DNA of 47,108 nt from Janthinobacterium sp. UMAB-56 (GCF_900095265.1 NZ_LT607666.1:43269-90376), one strand, 5' to 3'; positions 26,557-35,834 are shown, numbered from the stretch's first letter. Program-made: numbers and translations. Notes: generated by a model not told the origin, from the letters alone.

Positions 26557-27564
26557 ATGACAGAACACATCCCCGTTACCATCATCACGGGTTTTCTCGG
26601 CAGTGGGAAAACCACCTTGCTCAAGCGCATATTGCGGGGCGACCATGGCGTACGCATCGCCGTGATCGAAAATGAATTCGCCGCCGAAAGTATCGATCAT
26701 GGCTTGCTGGTGCAGGACAGCGACGAGCAGATCGTGGAAATGAACAACGGCTGCATCTGCTGCAGCGTGCGCGGCGACCTGATCCGCATCCTGGGCGATC
26801 TGCACGCCAGGCGGGCGGCAGGCAGCATTGTTTTCGATCACGTGATCATCGAAACGACGGGCCTGGCCGCACCTGGCCCTGTGGCGCAAACCTTCTTTGC
26901 GGAGCCGTCCGTCAGCGAGTGCTATCTGCTGGACGCGATCCTGACGGTGGTCGATGCGCGCCATGCGCAGCAGCAACTGAGCCAGCACCGGGAAGCACAG
27001 GAGCAGGTGGGCTTTGCCGACCGCATCCTGCTGTCGAAGACGGACCTGGTCAGCAAGGACGAACTGGCCGCGCTGCGCCAGCGTTTGATTGCCATCAATG
27101 GTCGCGCCAGCCTGCAGAAAGTGCGCTTCGGCAATGTGCCACTGCGCGATATGTTGAATATTCGCGGTTTCAACTTGAATGCCATCGTCGAACTGGAGCC
27201 GGATTTCCTGGGGAGGGTGGGGCACCGCCATGGCGATGGCGTGCAATCGTTTGTGTACCACCAGGCCCAGGCCCTCGATTTGCTGCAGGTGGAACACTTT
27301 CTCGATGCCGTAGTGCAGCTGTTCGGCACCCAGATGATGCGCTACAAAGGCATTTTATACGTCGCCGACTTGCCATGCCGTGCCGTCTTTCAGGGCGTGC
27401 ACATGCTGATGGGTTCGGAACTCGGCGCGCCGTGGCGCGATGGCGAGGCGCGCGCCAGCAAGATCATCTTCATCGGCCGCGACTTGCCGCAGGACATGCT
27501 GACGCGAGGCCTGGACCGCTGCGTGGCAGGCGCGGCCAGCGCCGTCAGCCTGGCGTGCGCATGA
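26557..27564 (+). CDS. Second COG0523 metallochaperone GTPase (YjiA/CobW-like)
   Basis: This 335-residue G3E GTPase has Walker A ITGFLGSGKTT, the CxCC motif Cys66, Cys68, Cys69 in NNGCICCSVR, ETTGLAAPGPVAQTFF and the G4-like LLSKTDLV. A His-containing loop (GRVGHRHGDGVQS) and the C-terminal CobW domain (RYKGILYVADLPCRAVFQGV) follow. It is clearly a different subgroup from the preceding gene and closer to YjiA. A ribosome-binding site (CACAGGAACA) precedes ATG 26557. Its stop overlaps the permease start (ATGA), so GTPase and permease are translationally coupled, suggesting joint metal handling. Confidence 0.9.
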   Translation: MTEHIPVTIITGFLGSGKTTLLKRILRGDHGVRIAVIENEFAAESIDHGLLVQDSDEQIVEMNNGCICCSVRGDLIRILGDLHARRAAGSIVFDHVIIETTGLAAPGPVAQTFFAEPSVSECYLLDAILTVVDARHAQQQLSQHREAQEQVGFADRILLSKTDLVSKDELAALRQRLIAINGRASLQKVRFGNVPLRDMLNIRGFNLNAIVELEPDFLGRVGHRHGDGVQSFVYHQAQALDLLQVEHFLDAVVQLFGTQMMRYKGILYVADLPCRAVFQGVHMLMGSELGAPWRDGEARASKIIFIGRDLPQDMLTRGLDRCVAGAASAVSLACA

Positions 27565-28352
27565 GCGTGGAAGCGGGCTTGCCCGCCCTGGCGCTGATAT
27601 TTCTGCTGGGCATGCGGCATGGTTTGGAACCCGACCACCTGGCTGCCGTCGATGGGCTGACCCTGCGCAGCCAGTCTGCCCATCCGCGCTGGACGCCGTG
27701 GATGGGCGCGCTGTTTGCGCTGGGGCATGGCATCTGCATGCTGGCCATCGTGGCCATGGCGGCGCTGGCCTCGCGGCAATTTTCGCCTTCGCCAGCATTG
27801 TTCGGGTGGCTGGAGTGGCTGCCCATCGCCTTGCTGCTGCTCATCGCCGGCATGAATGCGCGCAGCTTGCTGGCTGGCGCGCAACTGGCCGAGGTGCGCG
27901 GCCGGCTGCTGCCAGGATGGCTGAGGGGCGTTTCCGGGCCGCTCGGTGCCATCCTCGTCGGCATGTTGTTCGCGCTGGTCTTCGACACGGCCCTGCAGGC
28001 GGCCGCCTGGGGCTATGCGGCCGTGGCGCTGGGCGGCATGGGCCCGGCCTTGCTGACGGCTACGGTGTTTGCCGTGGGCATGGGCGTGACGGATGCCTTC
28101 GATGGCTGGGTCACGGCAAAGGTCATGCGTACCGGCAAGATTGATATCGTGCGCGCATTCCGGCGCCGCCTGGGCTGGCCCATCGTCGCCATCTGCGTGG
28201 CCATGGCTGGCTATATGGCCGCCGGCAAGCTGGACCCAGCGTGGTCGCTGCCAGAAAGCTGGGTGGTGGCGCTGGGTGGGGCCATGCTGCTGCTGATGGC
28301 GGCCCTGTACGGCTGGACCCTGCATGGCTTGCGCACGGTAAGGGTGCACTAA
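27561..28352 (+). CDS. NiCoT-family metal permease
   Basis: This 263-residue inner-membrane protein has six or seven hydrophobic segments. The first helix carries the nickel/cobalt transporter signature HX4DH: His20, Asp25, His26 in GMRHGLEPDHLAAVD. Further blocks include LFALGHGICMLAIV and GMLFALVFDTALQAAAWGY, then GMGVTDAFDGWVTAKVMR, matching later NiCoT motifs. It is shorter than HoxN/NixA (about 330-350 residues) and lacks their long cytoplasmic loop. It is co-translated with a COG0523 GTPase behind Fur/Zur-type operators, so the natural substrate may be zinc or cobalt rather than nickel; this is inference. ATG 27561 was chosen for the overlap; the longer frame shadows the GTPase gene. 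Confidence 0.82.
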   Translation: MSVEAGLPALALIFLLGMRHGLEPDHLAAVDGLTLRSQSAHPRWTPWMGALFALGHGICMLAIVAMAALASRQFSPSPALFGWLEWLPIALLLLIAGMNARSLLAGAQLAEVRGRLLPGWLRGVSGPLGAILVGMLFALVFDTALQAAAWGYAAVALGGMGPALLTATVFAVGMGVTDAFDGWVTAKVMRTGKIDIVRAFRRRLGWPIVAICVAMAGYMAAGKLDPAWSLPESWVVALGGAMLLLMAALYGWTLHGLRTVRVH

Positions 28353-28385
28353 GGGGGCAGGGCGGCTAGTCTGCGCCTCAGCGCG

Positions 28386-28811
28386 TTATTTGCAGCGCGG
28401 GCACAGGCCCTTGATCAAGTAATCGACTTCGCCGCCGCTGAAACCTTCCGGCAAGAGCACGGGCGGGGGCAGCTTGACTTCATTGAAGCAGGTGACGTTG
28501 GCGCACTTGGTGCACTGGAAGTGCGCGTGTTCGTGCGCCTGGTGGCCTGCGCCCGCGCTGAAGCGCCACACCTGGTCGGCGCCCGCGATGCGGTGCACCA
28601 GTTCGTTTTCCGTCAGCCATTCCAGCACACGGTACAGGGTGACGGAATCGATATCGCTGTCTTGCGACAGCGCTTGCTGGATTTCGTGGTGGGTCAGCGA
28701 ACGGCTTTGCGCCATTAAAAAGTCGAGCACCTTCACGCGCGTCTTGGTGACGCGGGCATTGGTGTTGCGGATCAGCGATTCGGCTTGCGGTGTAGAAGAT
28801 GATGTCAACAT
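28386..28811 (-). CDS. zur: Fur-family repressor, Zur-like
   Basis: This 141-residue metal-dependent repressor begins with a winged helix (RVTKTRVKVLDFLMAQ, LTHHEIQQAL, DIDSVTLYRVLEWLTEN), followed by the dimerisation and metal domain. His-rich HQAHEHAHFQCTKCANVTCF provides regulatory ligands and the first CxxC; CPRC near the C-terminus provides the second structural zinc pair. ATG 28811 was chosen; GTG 28868 and ATG 28850 would add an unstructured leader. It is convergent with the permease operon (33-base gap) and is the natural candidate to bind the dyads at 25222-25269. Zur is favoured over Fur by the company of COG0523 genes. Confidence 0.85.
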   Translation of the reverse strand: MLTSSSTPQAESLIRNTNARVTKTRVKVLDFLMAQSRSLTHHEIQQALSQDSDIDSVTLYRVLEWLTENELVHRIAGADQVWRFSAGAGHQAHEHAHFQCTKCANVTCFNEVKLPPPVLLPEGFSGGEVDYLIKGLCPRCK

Positions 28812-28915
28812 GATATGGCCTGCTTGCGGGGGATCGGCTGGCGGCGTCATCGCCGTGCCCGTTGCCACCCTCTTGGCCGTATCTTAGCATGCGTGCCCGC
28901 AAGCATGAAGCGGCG

Positions 28916-30268
28916 TCACGGTTTGAACGTCCAATAGCGGCCGGCCGGCGTATCGACGGGGTCGAGAAAGCGCTGGTCGGCGCGCGCCTGCTGGCGTATC
29001 AGAGAAAACATGTCGGACAGGGCCGAGCGCTGTTCCGCAAAGTAGGCATGCTTCATGAAGCTCGTGTCGACGCCCGTGGCGTCGATCGTTTCCACGCCCG
29101 CCACGATCTGCATACCGGCACCGCTGTCGCCCGCGCGCGGGTAGCCGTGCACCGCTTTCGAGGCGGCCAGCGCCAGGTCTTGCGACGAGGCATATAAAGT
29201 GACGGGGTTGCGCGCAGTGGCCAGTTTCGGCGCGATATCGTGCTTGAAGACGCCGGCGTCGATGTCGGGCGCGGACAGGATGAGCTCCGTGATCTTTTGC
29301 GCCAGTGGCGGCTGCGCGGCCAGCAAGACTGCCACGGCGCGCGCCAGGCCACGGCTGCCCATGCTGTGTCCCACCAGATATACTTGCGCCGCTTCCGTGC
29401 TGGCCAGAAATTCGGCCAGGAAGTTGGTGATGTGGGGCGTGCTCCACTCGATATTGTTTTCATCGATGGTATAGCCGGCCAGGTCGCCCCGTGACGGCCA
29501 ACTGTAGAACACAGCTGCGCCGTCGAAGCCCAGGTCGTAGGCCATCTGCCCCGTGCGCCGCGCCGCGTCTTCGAATGACACGTTATAGCCGTGCACGAAG
29601 ACAAAGGCGCTCTGGCCGGCCGAGGCGCGGATGCGGGTCTTTAATGCTGCAAAGAAGTTGTCACGGTTTTGCACCTCGGCAGTCAGCAACACCACGTGCT
29701 TGGCCGGGTCGTCGCGAAATTCCAGGCGCCACAGCGACGGCGATTCCAGCTGGCCCATGCGGTGATCGCGGGGGATGCTGATGTCGCATCTGCCATAGCT
29801 GAGCGGCCCGTCGCCGCCGCCATTGCCACCTGTCATGCTGCGCTCGCCGCTGAAGCGCTGGCCCGGCGGCTTGCCCACGTCGTGCTGGCGGTCCGTGGCG
29901 AAATACACTTTCACGACGGCATAGTTTGAGACGACGGCGCTTTTGTCTGGCGGCGCGGGCGCAGTTTCCACTGCCGGTAGTTGGGGCAAAGGCCGCTGCA
30001 GCGCTTCGAGCAAGCTTTGTGCGGCAAACAGGGTTTCCATGTCATCGGACACTTTCGCGCTGGACAGGGCGGCCGACAGGGCCAGTTGCAGCTGGGGATG
30101 GTCAGGCGCCGCTTCCAGCGCGGCGATGGCGGCCAGGATGGCGGCGGCGCTGTCGAACTTCGCGACGGCCAGCTTGAGCCGTTGATAATGGCCGGCGACG
30201 GCTTCGGACGCGTGGCCGGGCGCGCCATGCCCGATGGCTGCCACGACGGCGGAAGTGATCAAGTCCAT
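28916..30268 (-). CDS. DUF900-type alpha/beta hydrolase
   Basis: This 450-residue protein has an N-terminal helical, Ala-rich region (1-105), then an alpha/beta-hydrolase domain of the DUF900 type. Visible are VVKVYFATDRQHD at the domain start, the oxyanion-type FVFVHGYNVSFEDAA, AVFYSWPSRG, and the nucleophile elbow GHSMGS with Ser302. APDIDAGVF may carry the acid residue, and the C-terminal SFMKHAYFAEQ may supply the His. No signal peptide. It is the last gene after Anbu (108-base gap, same strand). Esterase or lipase-like activity is expected; the substrate is unknown and the tie to the Anbu module is positional. Confidence 0.85.
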   Translation of the reverse strand: MDLITSAVVAAIGHGAPGHASEAVAGHYQRLKLAVAKFDSAAAILAAIAALEAAPDHPQLQLALSAALSSAKVSDDMETLFAAQSLLEALQRPLPQLPAVETAPAPPDKSAVVSNYAVVKVYFATDRQHDVGKPPGQRFSGERSMTGGNGGGDGPLSYGRCDISIPRDHRMGQLESPSLWRLEFRDDPAKHVVLLTAEVQNRDNFFAALKTRIRASAGQSAFVFVHGYNVSFEDAARRTGQMAYDLGFDGAAVFYSWPSRGDLAGYTIDENNIEWSTPHITNFLAEFLASTEAAQVYLVGHSMGSRGLARAVAVLLAAQPPLAQKITELILSAPDIDAGVFKHDIAPKLATARNPVTLYASSQDLALAASKAVHGYPRAGDSGAGMQIVAGVETIDATGVDTSFMKHAYFAEQRSALSDMFSLIRQQARADQRFLDPVDTPAGRYWTFKP

Positions 30269-30376
30269 GCGCCACCTGCCTTTCAGGTCAATCTGGTTTA
30301 AATATCAAGCCATATTGCCATAAAAGCACGCGCAAAGCGACATGTCCAGCACCGCGCGCGGGCGGTGCGAGCCAGA

Positions 30377-31255
30377 TCAATGCTGCTTGTCGTCGCTGAA
30401 CTGCTGCGCCAGCGATTGCAGGGGCGCCACGGTCAGGCCGCCGCGGCTCACGTGTTCGGGGATGGCCACGCGCACGGGCTTGCTATGCATATTGCTTGAG
30501 GACAGCACGTTCAGGGTGGTTTCCGGCGCCGCATTCCACACGGGATCGACGATGCCTTCGAACACATGTTTCAATTGCTCGCCCCAGGTGTCGCGGATCA
30601 TGCGGAAATACTGGTTCTTTTCATCGATGGTGACGAAACGCGTGACGGCCAGGCTGCCCGTCTCGTAGACGAGCAGATCGAGGGGCAAGCCGACGGAAAT
30701 GTTCGAGCGCAGGGTCGAATCCATGGAAATGAGCGCGCACTTGGCCGCCTCGTCCAGGCGCGTGCCCGGGTTGATGACACGGTCGATGATGGGCTTGCCA
30801 TATTTCGCTTCGCCGATCTGGAAATACGTGTTTTCATCGTGCGATTCGATGAAATTGCCGGCCGAATACACCTGGAACAACCGGCAGCGCTCAGCACCTA
30901 TCTGGCCGCCGAGGATGATGCTGACATTGAAATCGATGCCGCAGTCTGCCAGCGCCTTCGCTTCGCGCAGGTGCACGGTGCGCACGGCTTCGCCCACGAT
31001 GCGCGCCGCGTCGTACATGCTGGCCACGTTCCAGATGCTGCGCCCGTCCGCATCCACGTGTTCGGACACGATCTGGCGTATCGCCTGCGAGATCGACAAA
31101 TTGCCGGCCGTCATCAGGACCAGCATGCGGTCGCCCGGGTTCTCGAACACGCTCATCTTGCGGAAGGTGCCCACCTGGTCCACGCCGGCGTTGGTGCGGG
31201 AGTCAGACAGGAAGACCAGGCCTTCGTTGAGGCGCATGCCTATGCAATAAGTCAT
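30377..31255 (-). CDS. Anbu proteasome-like peptidase (betaproteobacterial homologue)
   Basis: This 292-residue Ntn hydrolase is of the Anbu group, the bacterial ancestral-like relative of proteasome beta subunits and HslV. After Met removal the nucleophile would be Thr1 (TYCIGMRL), with Asp17 in FLSDSRTN and Lys32 in GTFRKMSV as the other proteasome-type active-site residues. The length exceeds HslV (about 175) and fits Anbu. Anbu assembles into open helical or ring-like oligomers in the cytoplasm. It sits in the conserved cluster with transglutaminase, alpha-E and ATP-grasp genes, all upstream on the same strand. Function is unsettled; stress and nitrogen links are reported for the family. 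Confidence 0.93.
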   Translation of the reverse strand: MTYCIGMRLNEGLVFLSDSRTNAGVDQVGTFRKMSVFENPGDRMLVLMTAGNLSISQAIRQIVSEHVDADGRSIWNVASMYDAARIVGEAVRTVHLREAKALADCGIDFNVSIILGGQIGAERCRLFQVYSAGNFIESHDENTYFQIGEAKYGKPIIDRVINPGTRLDEAAKCALISMDSTLRSNISVGLPLDLLVYETGSLAVTRFVTIDEKNQYFRMIRDTWGEQLKHVFEGIVDPVWNAAPETTLNVLSSSNMHSKPVRVAIPEHVSRGGLTVAPLQSLAQQFSDDKQH

Positions 31256-31346
31256 CGTCGTAAATCAAGTCAAAAGGGGAAGCATTCTACACCAGCCGGG
31301 CCATGCCACCTGCTGGCAAGGCCCGGCCAGCCTCATTTCTGCCCGA

Positions 31347-32156
31347 TTACACGGGCACTATCTGCACATCGACTCTCAGGGTTTCCGTGCCGCCACCCTG
31401 GCGCACGCCCCGCACGGGCGCCGCCGAATCGTAGTCGCGCCCGATGGCCAGGCGGCAATACGCATCCGTCATCAGTCGCGCGTGGGTCACGTCGATGCTG
31501 ACCCAGCCCGCGAAGTCCGTATCCTCCGTCCAGGCGTCGACCCAGGCATGGCTGGCCGCGTGGCCCGTCGTGCCCGGATCGATATAGCCGGAGACATAGC
31601 GGGCCGGGATGCCCCAGGCGTGGCAACAGGCGAGGAACAGATGGGCGTGGTCCTGGCACACGCCGCGCCCCAGCGCCAGCGCGTCGCCGGCCGTGGTGGT
31701 GACCATGGTGGCGCCGCTTTCATACGCCACCTTGCCGACGATGTGCTCGGCCAGGCGCAGCAGATGGCCCGTGCCGGCCGTCACGCGCCGGTCCAGCAAG
31801 CTGGCAGCCGCCAGCTCGAGGATGGCGGGATTGGCCTGCGTCAGCGGCGTCGGCATGGTAAACAACAGCGGCGACAAGGTATCGACCAGGTTCAGCCGTC
31901 CCTTGTGCGGATAGATGGTTTCCACCACGCCATGCGCCACCAGGCTCAAGGAGTGATGGCTGCCGTTAATCGTCAGCATGTGCGACAGGTTGCCGTAGGC
32001 ATCCGTGTAAGCGTGGCAACGCCCCGGCGTGGTGATTTGCCAGGACAGAGCCCGCTGCTGCGGCTCGATACGCGGCGTCAGGTGCAGCTGCTGGATGGTG
32101 TAGGCCAGCGGCGCACTGTAGGCGTAATGGGTTTCGTGGCGGATAGTGAGCTGCAT
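31347..32156 (-). CDS. Transglutaminase-like cysteine protease of the Anbu cluster
   Basis: This 269-residue cytoplasmic transglutaminase-fold protein has an N-terminal beta domain (LTIRHETHYAYSAPLAYT), then the catalytic core with Cys167 in LGRGVCQDHAHL, His203 in HAASHAWVDAW and Asp222 in VSIDVTHA. It is the typical Anbu-cluster partner, expected to cleave or form isopeptide-like bonds. Its start overlaps the alpha-E stop by one base (TGATG), and Anbu follows after 91 bases. No signal peptide. Confidence 0.92.
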   Translation of the reverse strand: MQLTIRHETHYAYSAPLAYTIQQLHLTPRIEPQQRALSWQITTPGRCHAYTDAYGNLSHMLTINGSHHSLSLVAHGVVETIYPHKGRLNLVDTLSPLLFTMPTPLTQANPAILELAAASLLDRRVTAGTGHLLRLAEHIVGKVAYESGATMVTTTAGDALALGRGVCQDHAHLFLACCHAWGIPARYVSGYIDPGTTGHAASHAWVDAWTEDTDFAGWVSIDVTHARLMTDAYCRLAIGRDYDSAAPVRGVRQGGGTETLRVDVQIVPV

Positions 32157-33100
32157 CAGGCCGCCAAGGGAACGAGGAAGTCGCGGCTGACCCGGTTGCC
32201 CAGGTCATAGATGTTTTCCAGAAACTCCGTCAGGGTCAGGTGCAAGCCCGCCTTCATGATGTCGTCGATATGGCCGAATTTCAGCTCCGCATGCAATTTG
32301 CCGGCAAACCGCTCCGTATCGGCCGACACATCGTTGCGGATGTGCTTGAGGTTTTCCACCACGTCATCCATGCAGGCCAGCAAGGAGCGGGGCATGTCGC
32401 CGCGCAGCATCAGCAATTCCGCCACCCGCGCCGGGGTGATGACGTCGCGGTAGACCTTGCGGTAAATCTCGAAGCCCGAGACGGAGCGCAGCAGGGCCGC
32501 CCAGTAGTAGAAATCGCGCTGGGTACTATCTTTCGAGGTATCGCGCGCGCCGTGGAACTTCACGTCGAGGATGCGCGCCGTGTTGTCAGCCCGCTCCAAA
32601 AAGGTGCCCAGGCGGATGAAGTGGATGGCCTCATCCTTGAGCATGGTGCCCAGTGTGACGCCGCGCGACAGATGCGAGCGGTACTTGACCCATTCGAAGA
32701 ACTGGCTGGGGTCCGTTTCCAGCAGATTGCTTTTCAAGCGCTTCTGCATGTCGAGCCAGGTGGCGTTCTGGATTTCCCACACTTCGGTCGTCAATGTACC
32801 GCGCACGGCGCGGGCGTTTTCGCGCGCCCCCGTCAGGCAGGCCAGGATGGACGACGGGTTGTTCGGGTCGCGCACCATGAAGTCGAGCACGTCGCGCGTG
32901 TGGAAGCGGCCGTATTTGTGGTCGTACGCGCTTTGCAGCTCGGAAATGCCCAGCGTCGCGCGCCAGCCCTGTTCCGCGTCCTGCTCGGACTGCGGCAGCA
33001 TGGACGTTTGCATGTTCACGTCCAGCATGCGCGCCGTGTTTTCCGCCCGCTCCGTGTAGCGGGCCATCCAGAACAAATGATCGGCGGTACGGCTCAGCAT
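32156..33100 (-). CDS. Alpha-E domain protein (DUF403)
   Basis: This 314-residue all-helical alpha-E protein has the diagnostic N-terminus MLSRTADHLFWMARYTERAE, then RAVRGTLTTEVWEIQN and AIHFIRLGTFLERADNTARI. It always accompanies the permuted ATP-grasp protein and probably works with it in forming a peptide-like modification; the product is unknown. It overlaps the ATP-grasp gene by seven bases and the transglutaminase gene by one. Confidence 0.92.
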   Translation of the reverse strand: MLSRTADHLFWMARYTERAENTARMLDVNMQTSMLPQSEQDAEQGWRATLGISELQSAYDHKYGRFHTRDVLDFMVRDPNNPSSILACLTGARENARAVRGTLTTEVWEIQNATWLDMQKRLKSNLLETDPSQFFEWVKYRSHLSRGVTLGTMLKDEAIHFIRLGTFLERADNTARILDVKFHGARDTSKDSTQRDFYYWAALLRSVSGFEIYRKVYRDVITPARVAELLMLRGDMPRSLLACMDDVVENLKHIRNDVSADTERFAGKLHAELKFGHIDDIMKAGLHLTLTEFLENIYDLGNRVSRDFLVPLAA

Positions 33101-34548
33101 GTTTTCTCTCCTGCAAAGGCGGAAGTGGCTTCCAGTACCCAGGTATCCTTGGTGCCGCCCCCTTGCGAGGAATTGACCACCAGCGAGCCTTCACCGAGGG
33201 CCACGCGGGTCAGGCCGCCGGGTACCATGGAAATCGTCTTGCCCGACAGCACGAACGGACGCAAATCGATGTGGCGCGGCGCAATGCCGGCGTCCACATA
33301 GGTGGGGCAGGCGGACAGGGCGAGTGTCGGCTGGGCAATGTAGCCGCCCGGATTGGCCAGCAGGCGCTGGCGGAAATCCTCGATCTGCGCCAGGCTGGAC
33401 GCTGGCCCCACCAGCATGCCATAGCCGCCCGCGCCATGGACTTCCTTGACCACCAGTTTCGGCAAATTGGCCAGCACGTACGACAGGTCGGCGCTCTTGC
33501 GGCACTGGTATGTCGGCACATTGTTGAGTATCGGTTCCTGCGACAGGTAAAACTTGATCATGTCGGGCACGAAGGGGTAGATCGACTTGTCATCGGCAAC
33601 CCCGGTGCCGATGGCGTTGGCTAAAGTGACCCGCCCGGCACGGTAGACGGACAGCAGGCCCGGCACGCCCAGCGAGGAATCGGAACGGAAGGCCAGCGGG
33701 TCGAGGAAATCGTCGTCGACCCTGCGGTAGATGACGTCCACGCGCTTCGGCCCCCGCGTGGTGCGCATGTAGACCGAGTTATCGTTGACAAACAAGTCCT
33801 TGCCCTCGACCAGTTCCACGCCCATTTGCTGGGCCAGAAAGGCATGCTCGAAATAGGCGGAGTTGTACATGCCGGGTGTCATGACGACGACCGTGGGGTC
33901 ATCCACGCCCATCGGTGCGACGGAGCGCAGGTTGTCGAGCAGCATGTCCGGATAATGGTCGACGGGGGCGATGCGGTTGCGCGCGAACAGTTCCGGGAAC
34001 AGCCGCATCATCATCTTGCGGTCTTCCAGCATATAGGACACGCCCGAGGGCACGCGCAAATTATCTTCCAGTACATAGAATTCACCCTGGCCGGCGCGCA
34101 CGATATCGACGCCGGCAATGTGCGCGTAAATGTCGGAAGCGACGGCGATGCCCTGCATTTCCGGGCGGTACTGGGCGTTCTTGTAAATTTGCTCGGCAGG
34201 AATGATGCCTGCCTTGATGATGTTTTGCTCGTGATAAATATCATGGATAAACATGTTCAGCGCTTGCACGCGCTGCACCAGGCCCGTCTGCATTTGCGCC
34301 CATTCGGCGGCGGGGATGATGCGGGGGATGGTATCGAAGGGAATCAGGCGTTCCGTGCCGGCATCGTCGCCGTAGACGGCGAAGGTGATGCCGACGCGGC
34401 GAAACGTCAGGTCGGCTTCGGCCCGCTTGCGGGCAATGGTTTCCGGGGATTGCTGCGCCAGCCAGTTGTCAAATTCACGATAGTGTTCACGTACCTTGCC
34501 GTCCGTACCCACGTCATCTGCAGTCATTTCATTGAAAAAATTTGCCAT
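33094..34548 (-). CDS. Circularly permuted type 2 ATP-grasp protein
   Basis: This 484-residue ATP-grasp ligase of the permuted class (DUF404/DUF407) should form amide bonds with carboxyl-phosphate chemistry. Blocks seen: FYVLEDNLRVPSGVSYMLED, VVMTPGMYNSAYFEHAFLAQ, VYMRTTRGPKRVDVIYRRVD, GTGVADDKSIYPFVPDMI, and KEVHGAGGYGMLVGP near the end of the nucleotide site. It is the first gene of the Anbu operon, with overlaps downstream, and probably the catalyst of a small-molecule or peptide ligation handled by the transglutaminase and Anbu. Confidence 0.93.
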   Translation of the reverse strand: MANFFNEMTADDVGTDGKVREHYREFDNWLAQQSPETIARKRAEADLTFRRVGITFAVYGDDAGTERLIPFDTIPRIIPAAEWAQMQTGLVQRVQALNMFIHDIYHEQNIIKAGIIPAEQIYKNAQYRPEMQGIAVASDIYAHIAGVDIVRAGQGEFYVLEDNLRVPSGVSYMLEDRKMMMRLFPELFARNRIAPVDHYPDMLLDNLRSVAPMGVDDPTVVVMTPGMYNSAYFEHAFLAQQMGVELVEGKDLFVNDNSVYMRTTRGPKRVDVIYRRVDDDFLDPLAFRSDSSLGVPGLLSVYRAGRVTLANAIGTGVADDKSIYPFVPDMIKFYLSQEPILNNVPTYQCRKSADLSYVLANLPKLVVKEVHGAGGYGMLVGPASSLAQIEDFRQRLLANPGGYIAQPTLALSACPTYVDAGIAPRHIDLRPFVLSGKTISMVPGGLTRVALGEGSLVVNSSQGGGTKDTWVLEATSAFAGEKTC

Positions 34549-34676
34549 GTTGTGATTTCCCTTGAGCCGTGTCTACGTAGAGCTCAGCAGGAAGCGTGCC
34601 AACAGCAGGGGCGTGAACAGGTGCAAATATGACCATTTTTGTGGCGTCGCGCCCTTCATTGCACCGATTTGGTGCG

Positions 34677-35834
34677 CTAGCTGTCACTCTTGGGGATGTC
34701 GGAGGGCGGTACGAAGGGGCGGCAATCGACGGGCACGTCGAAGATGAAGCTGGTGCCCGTCTCGGGCGCGCTGTCGACGGCGATGCTGCCGCCGTGGCTT
34801 TCGGCCACGTTCTGCACGAAAGGCAGGCCGATGCCCCAGCCCGGCGCAGGGTTGTCGTTCTCGCGGCGCAGGTAGTCGAAGATGCGTTCAGCCTGTTCCG
34901 GCGCGATGGCGTGGCCGCCATTGTGGACGGTGATCATCAGGCGTTCGTGTACCGCTTCCACGAGCACGCTGACGGGGCTGTCGTCGCCATACTTGATGGC
35001 ATTGCCGAGCAGGTTTTCCAGCGCGCGCCGCAGCGAGTTCTCGCACCACCAGCCGATGACGGCTTGCCCGCTGACCAGGCATTTGCCGGGCCGCTGCAAA
35101 TTGACCTGGCCGGCCACGGCATGCACCAGGCGCAGCACGTCGAACTGGCTCAGGGACAGCGGCAGGCGCTGGCCCTTGTGGTAGCTGAGACTGTCGAGCA
35201 ATTCCTCAATCATGCTGTCAAGCCGCTTGCTGTGCTCGGCAATTTTGTGCGCCAGTGACACCACCCGTTCCGGGTCCTTCAGCCGCAGCAGCAACTGGGC
35301 GCTGGTGCTGATGACGGCAAGGGGATTGCGCATGTCGTGTGACAGGCCGGCCGCGACGCGGCGCCGGAAGCCTTCGTGCATGCTGGTAAATTCGCGTATC
35401 GATTCGCGGATGCCCAAATCGATCGACGCGTTGAGCACCTGCCTGTCCTTGGCGCGCAAGGTGATGCCGGTCTCATGTGCAGTGGCGGCGAAGCAGTCGC
35501 GGAAGATCTGGTATTCCTGGATCACCTGTTCCGGCCCATAATTGGTCATGCGCGCCCGTTCATTGCCATGCACGGCGGGCACATTGCTGTTGCTGGTGGC
35601 GTTGTCACGCGGATGGCCCGGCGTGAGGGCTTCGACCAGGTTGTCGAAAAAGGCGGGCAGGGTATTGGTGAGGATGGGCGTCAGCAACTGGTCCGCGCCG
35701 CGCACGCTGGCGCGCACGCGCTGCTCCCAGTCGTCGAGGACGGCGTCGCGCATGGCAAAGAGGCGCTGCGCGCGTCGCAGTGGCTGGCGTGTGCCTGCCT
35801 GGCGACCCGCCTGATGATCCGTTGCAATATTCAA
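34677..35834 (-). CDS. Soluble sensor histidine kinase with RsbRD-like N-terminus
   Basis: This 385-residue cytoplasmic kinase has no membrane segment. Residues 20-150 are helical and resemble the RsbRD/RsbT co-antagonist N-terminal domain (AVLDDWEQRVRAS, LTPILTNTLPAFFDNLVEAL, EYQIFRDCF). The H-box is AAGLSHDMRNPLAVISTSAQ with His166, followed by N-box NLLGNAIKYGDD, a G1 variant HNGGHAIAPEQ and G2 GWGIGLPFVQNVAESHGG. Similar kinases occur with phytochromes or receiver proteins. No response regulator is adjacent. It is 128 bases upstream of the Anbu operon in the same direction, so co-transcription is possible but unproven. Confidence 0.85.
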   Translation of the reverse strand: MNIATDHQAGRQAGTRQPLRRAQRLFAMRDAVLDDWEQRVRASVRGADQLLTPILTNTLPAFFDNLVEALTPGHPRDNATSNSNVPAVHGNERARMTNYGPEQVIQEYQIFRDCFAATAHETGITLRAKDRQVLNASIDLGIRESIREFTSMHEGFRRRVAAGLSHDMRNPLAVISTSAQLLLRLKDPERVVSLAHKIAEHSKRLDSMIEELLDSLSYHKGQRLPLSLSQFDVLRLVHAVAGQVNLQRPGKCLVSGQAVIGWWCENSLRRALENLLGNAIKYGDDSPVSVLVEAVHERLMITVHNGGHAIAPEQAERIFDYLRRENDNPAPGWGIGLPFVQNVAESHGGSIAVDSAPETGTSFIFDVPVDCRPFVPPSDIPKSDS

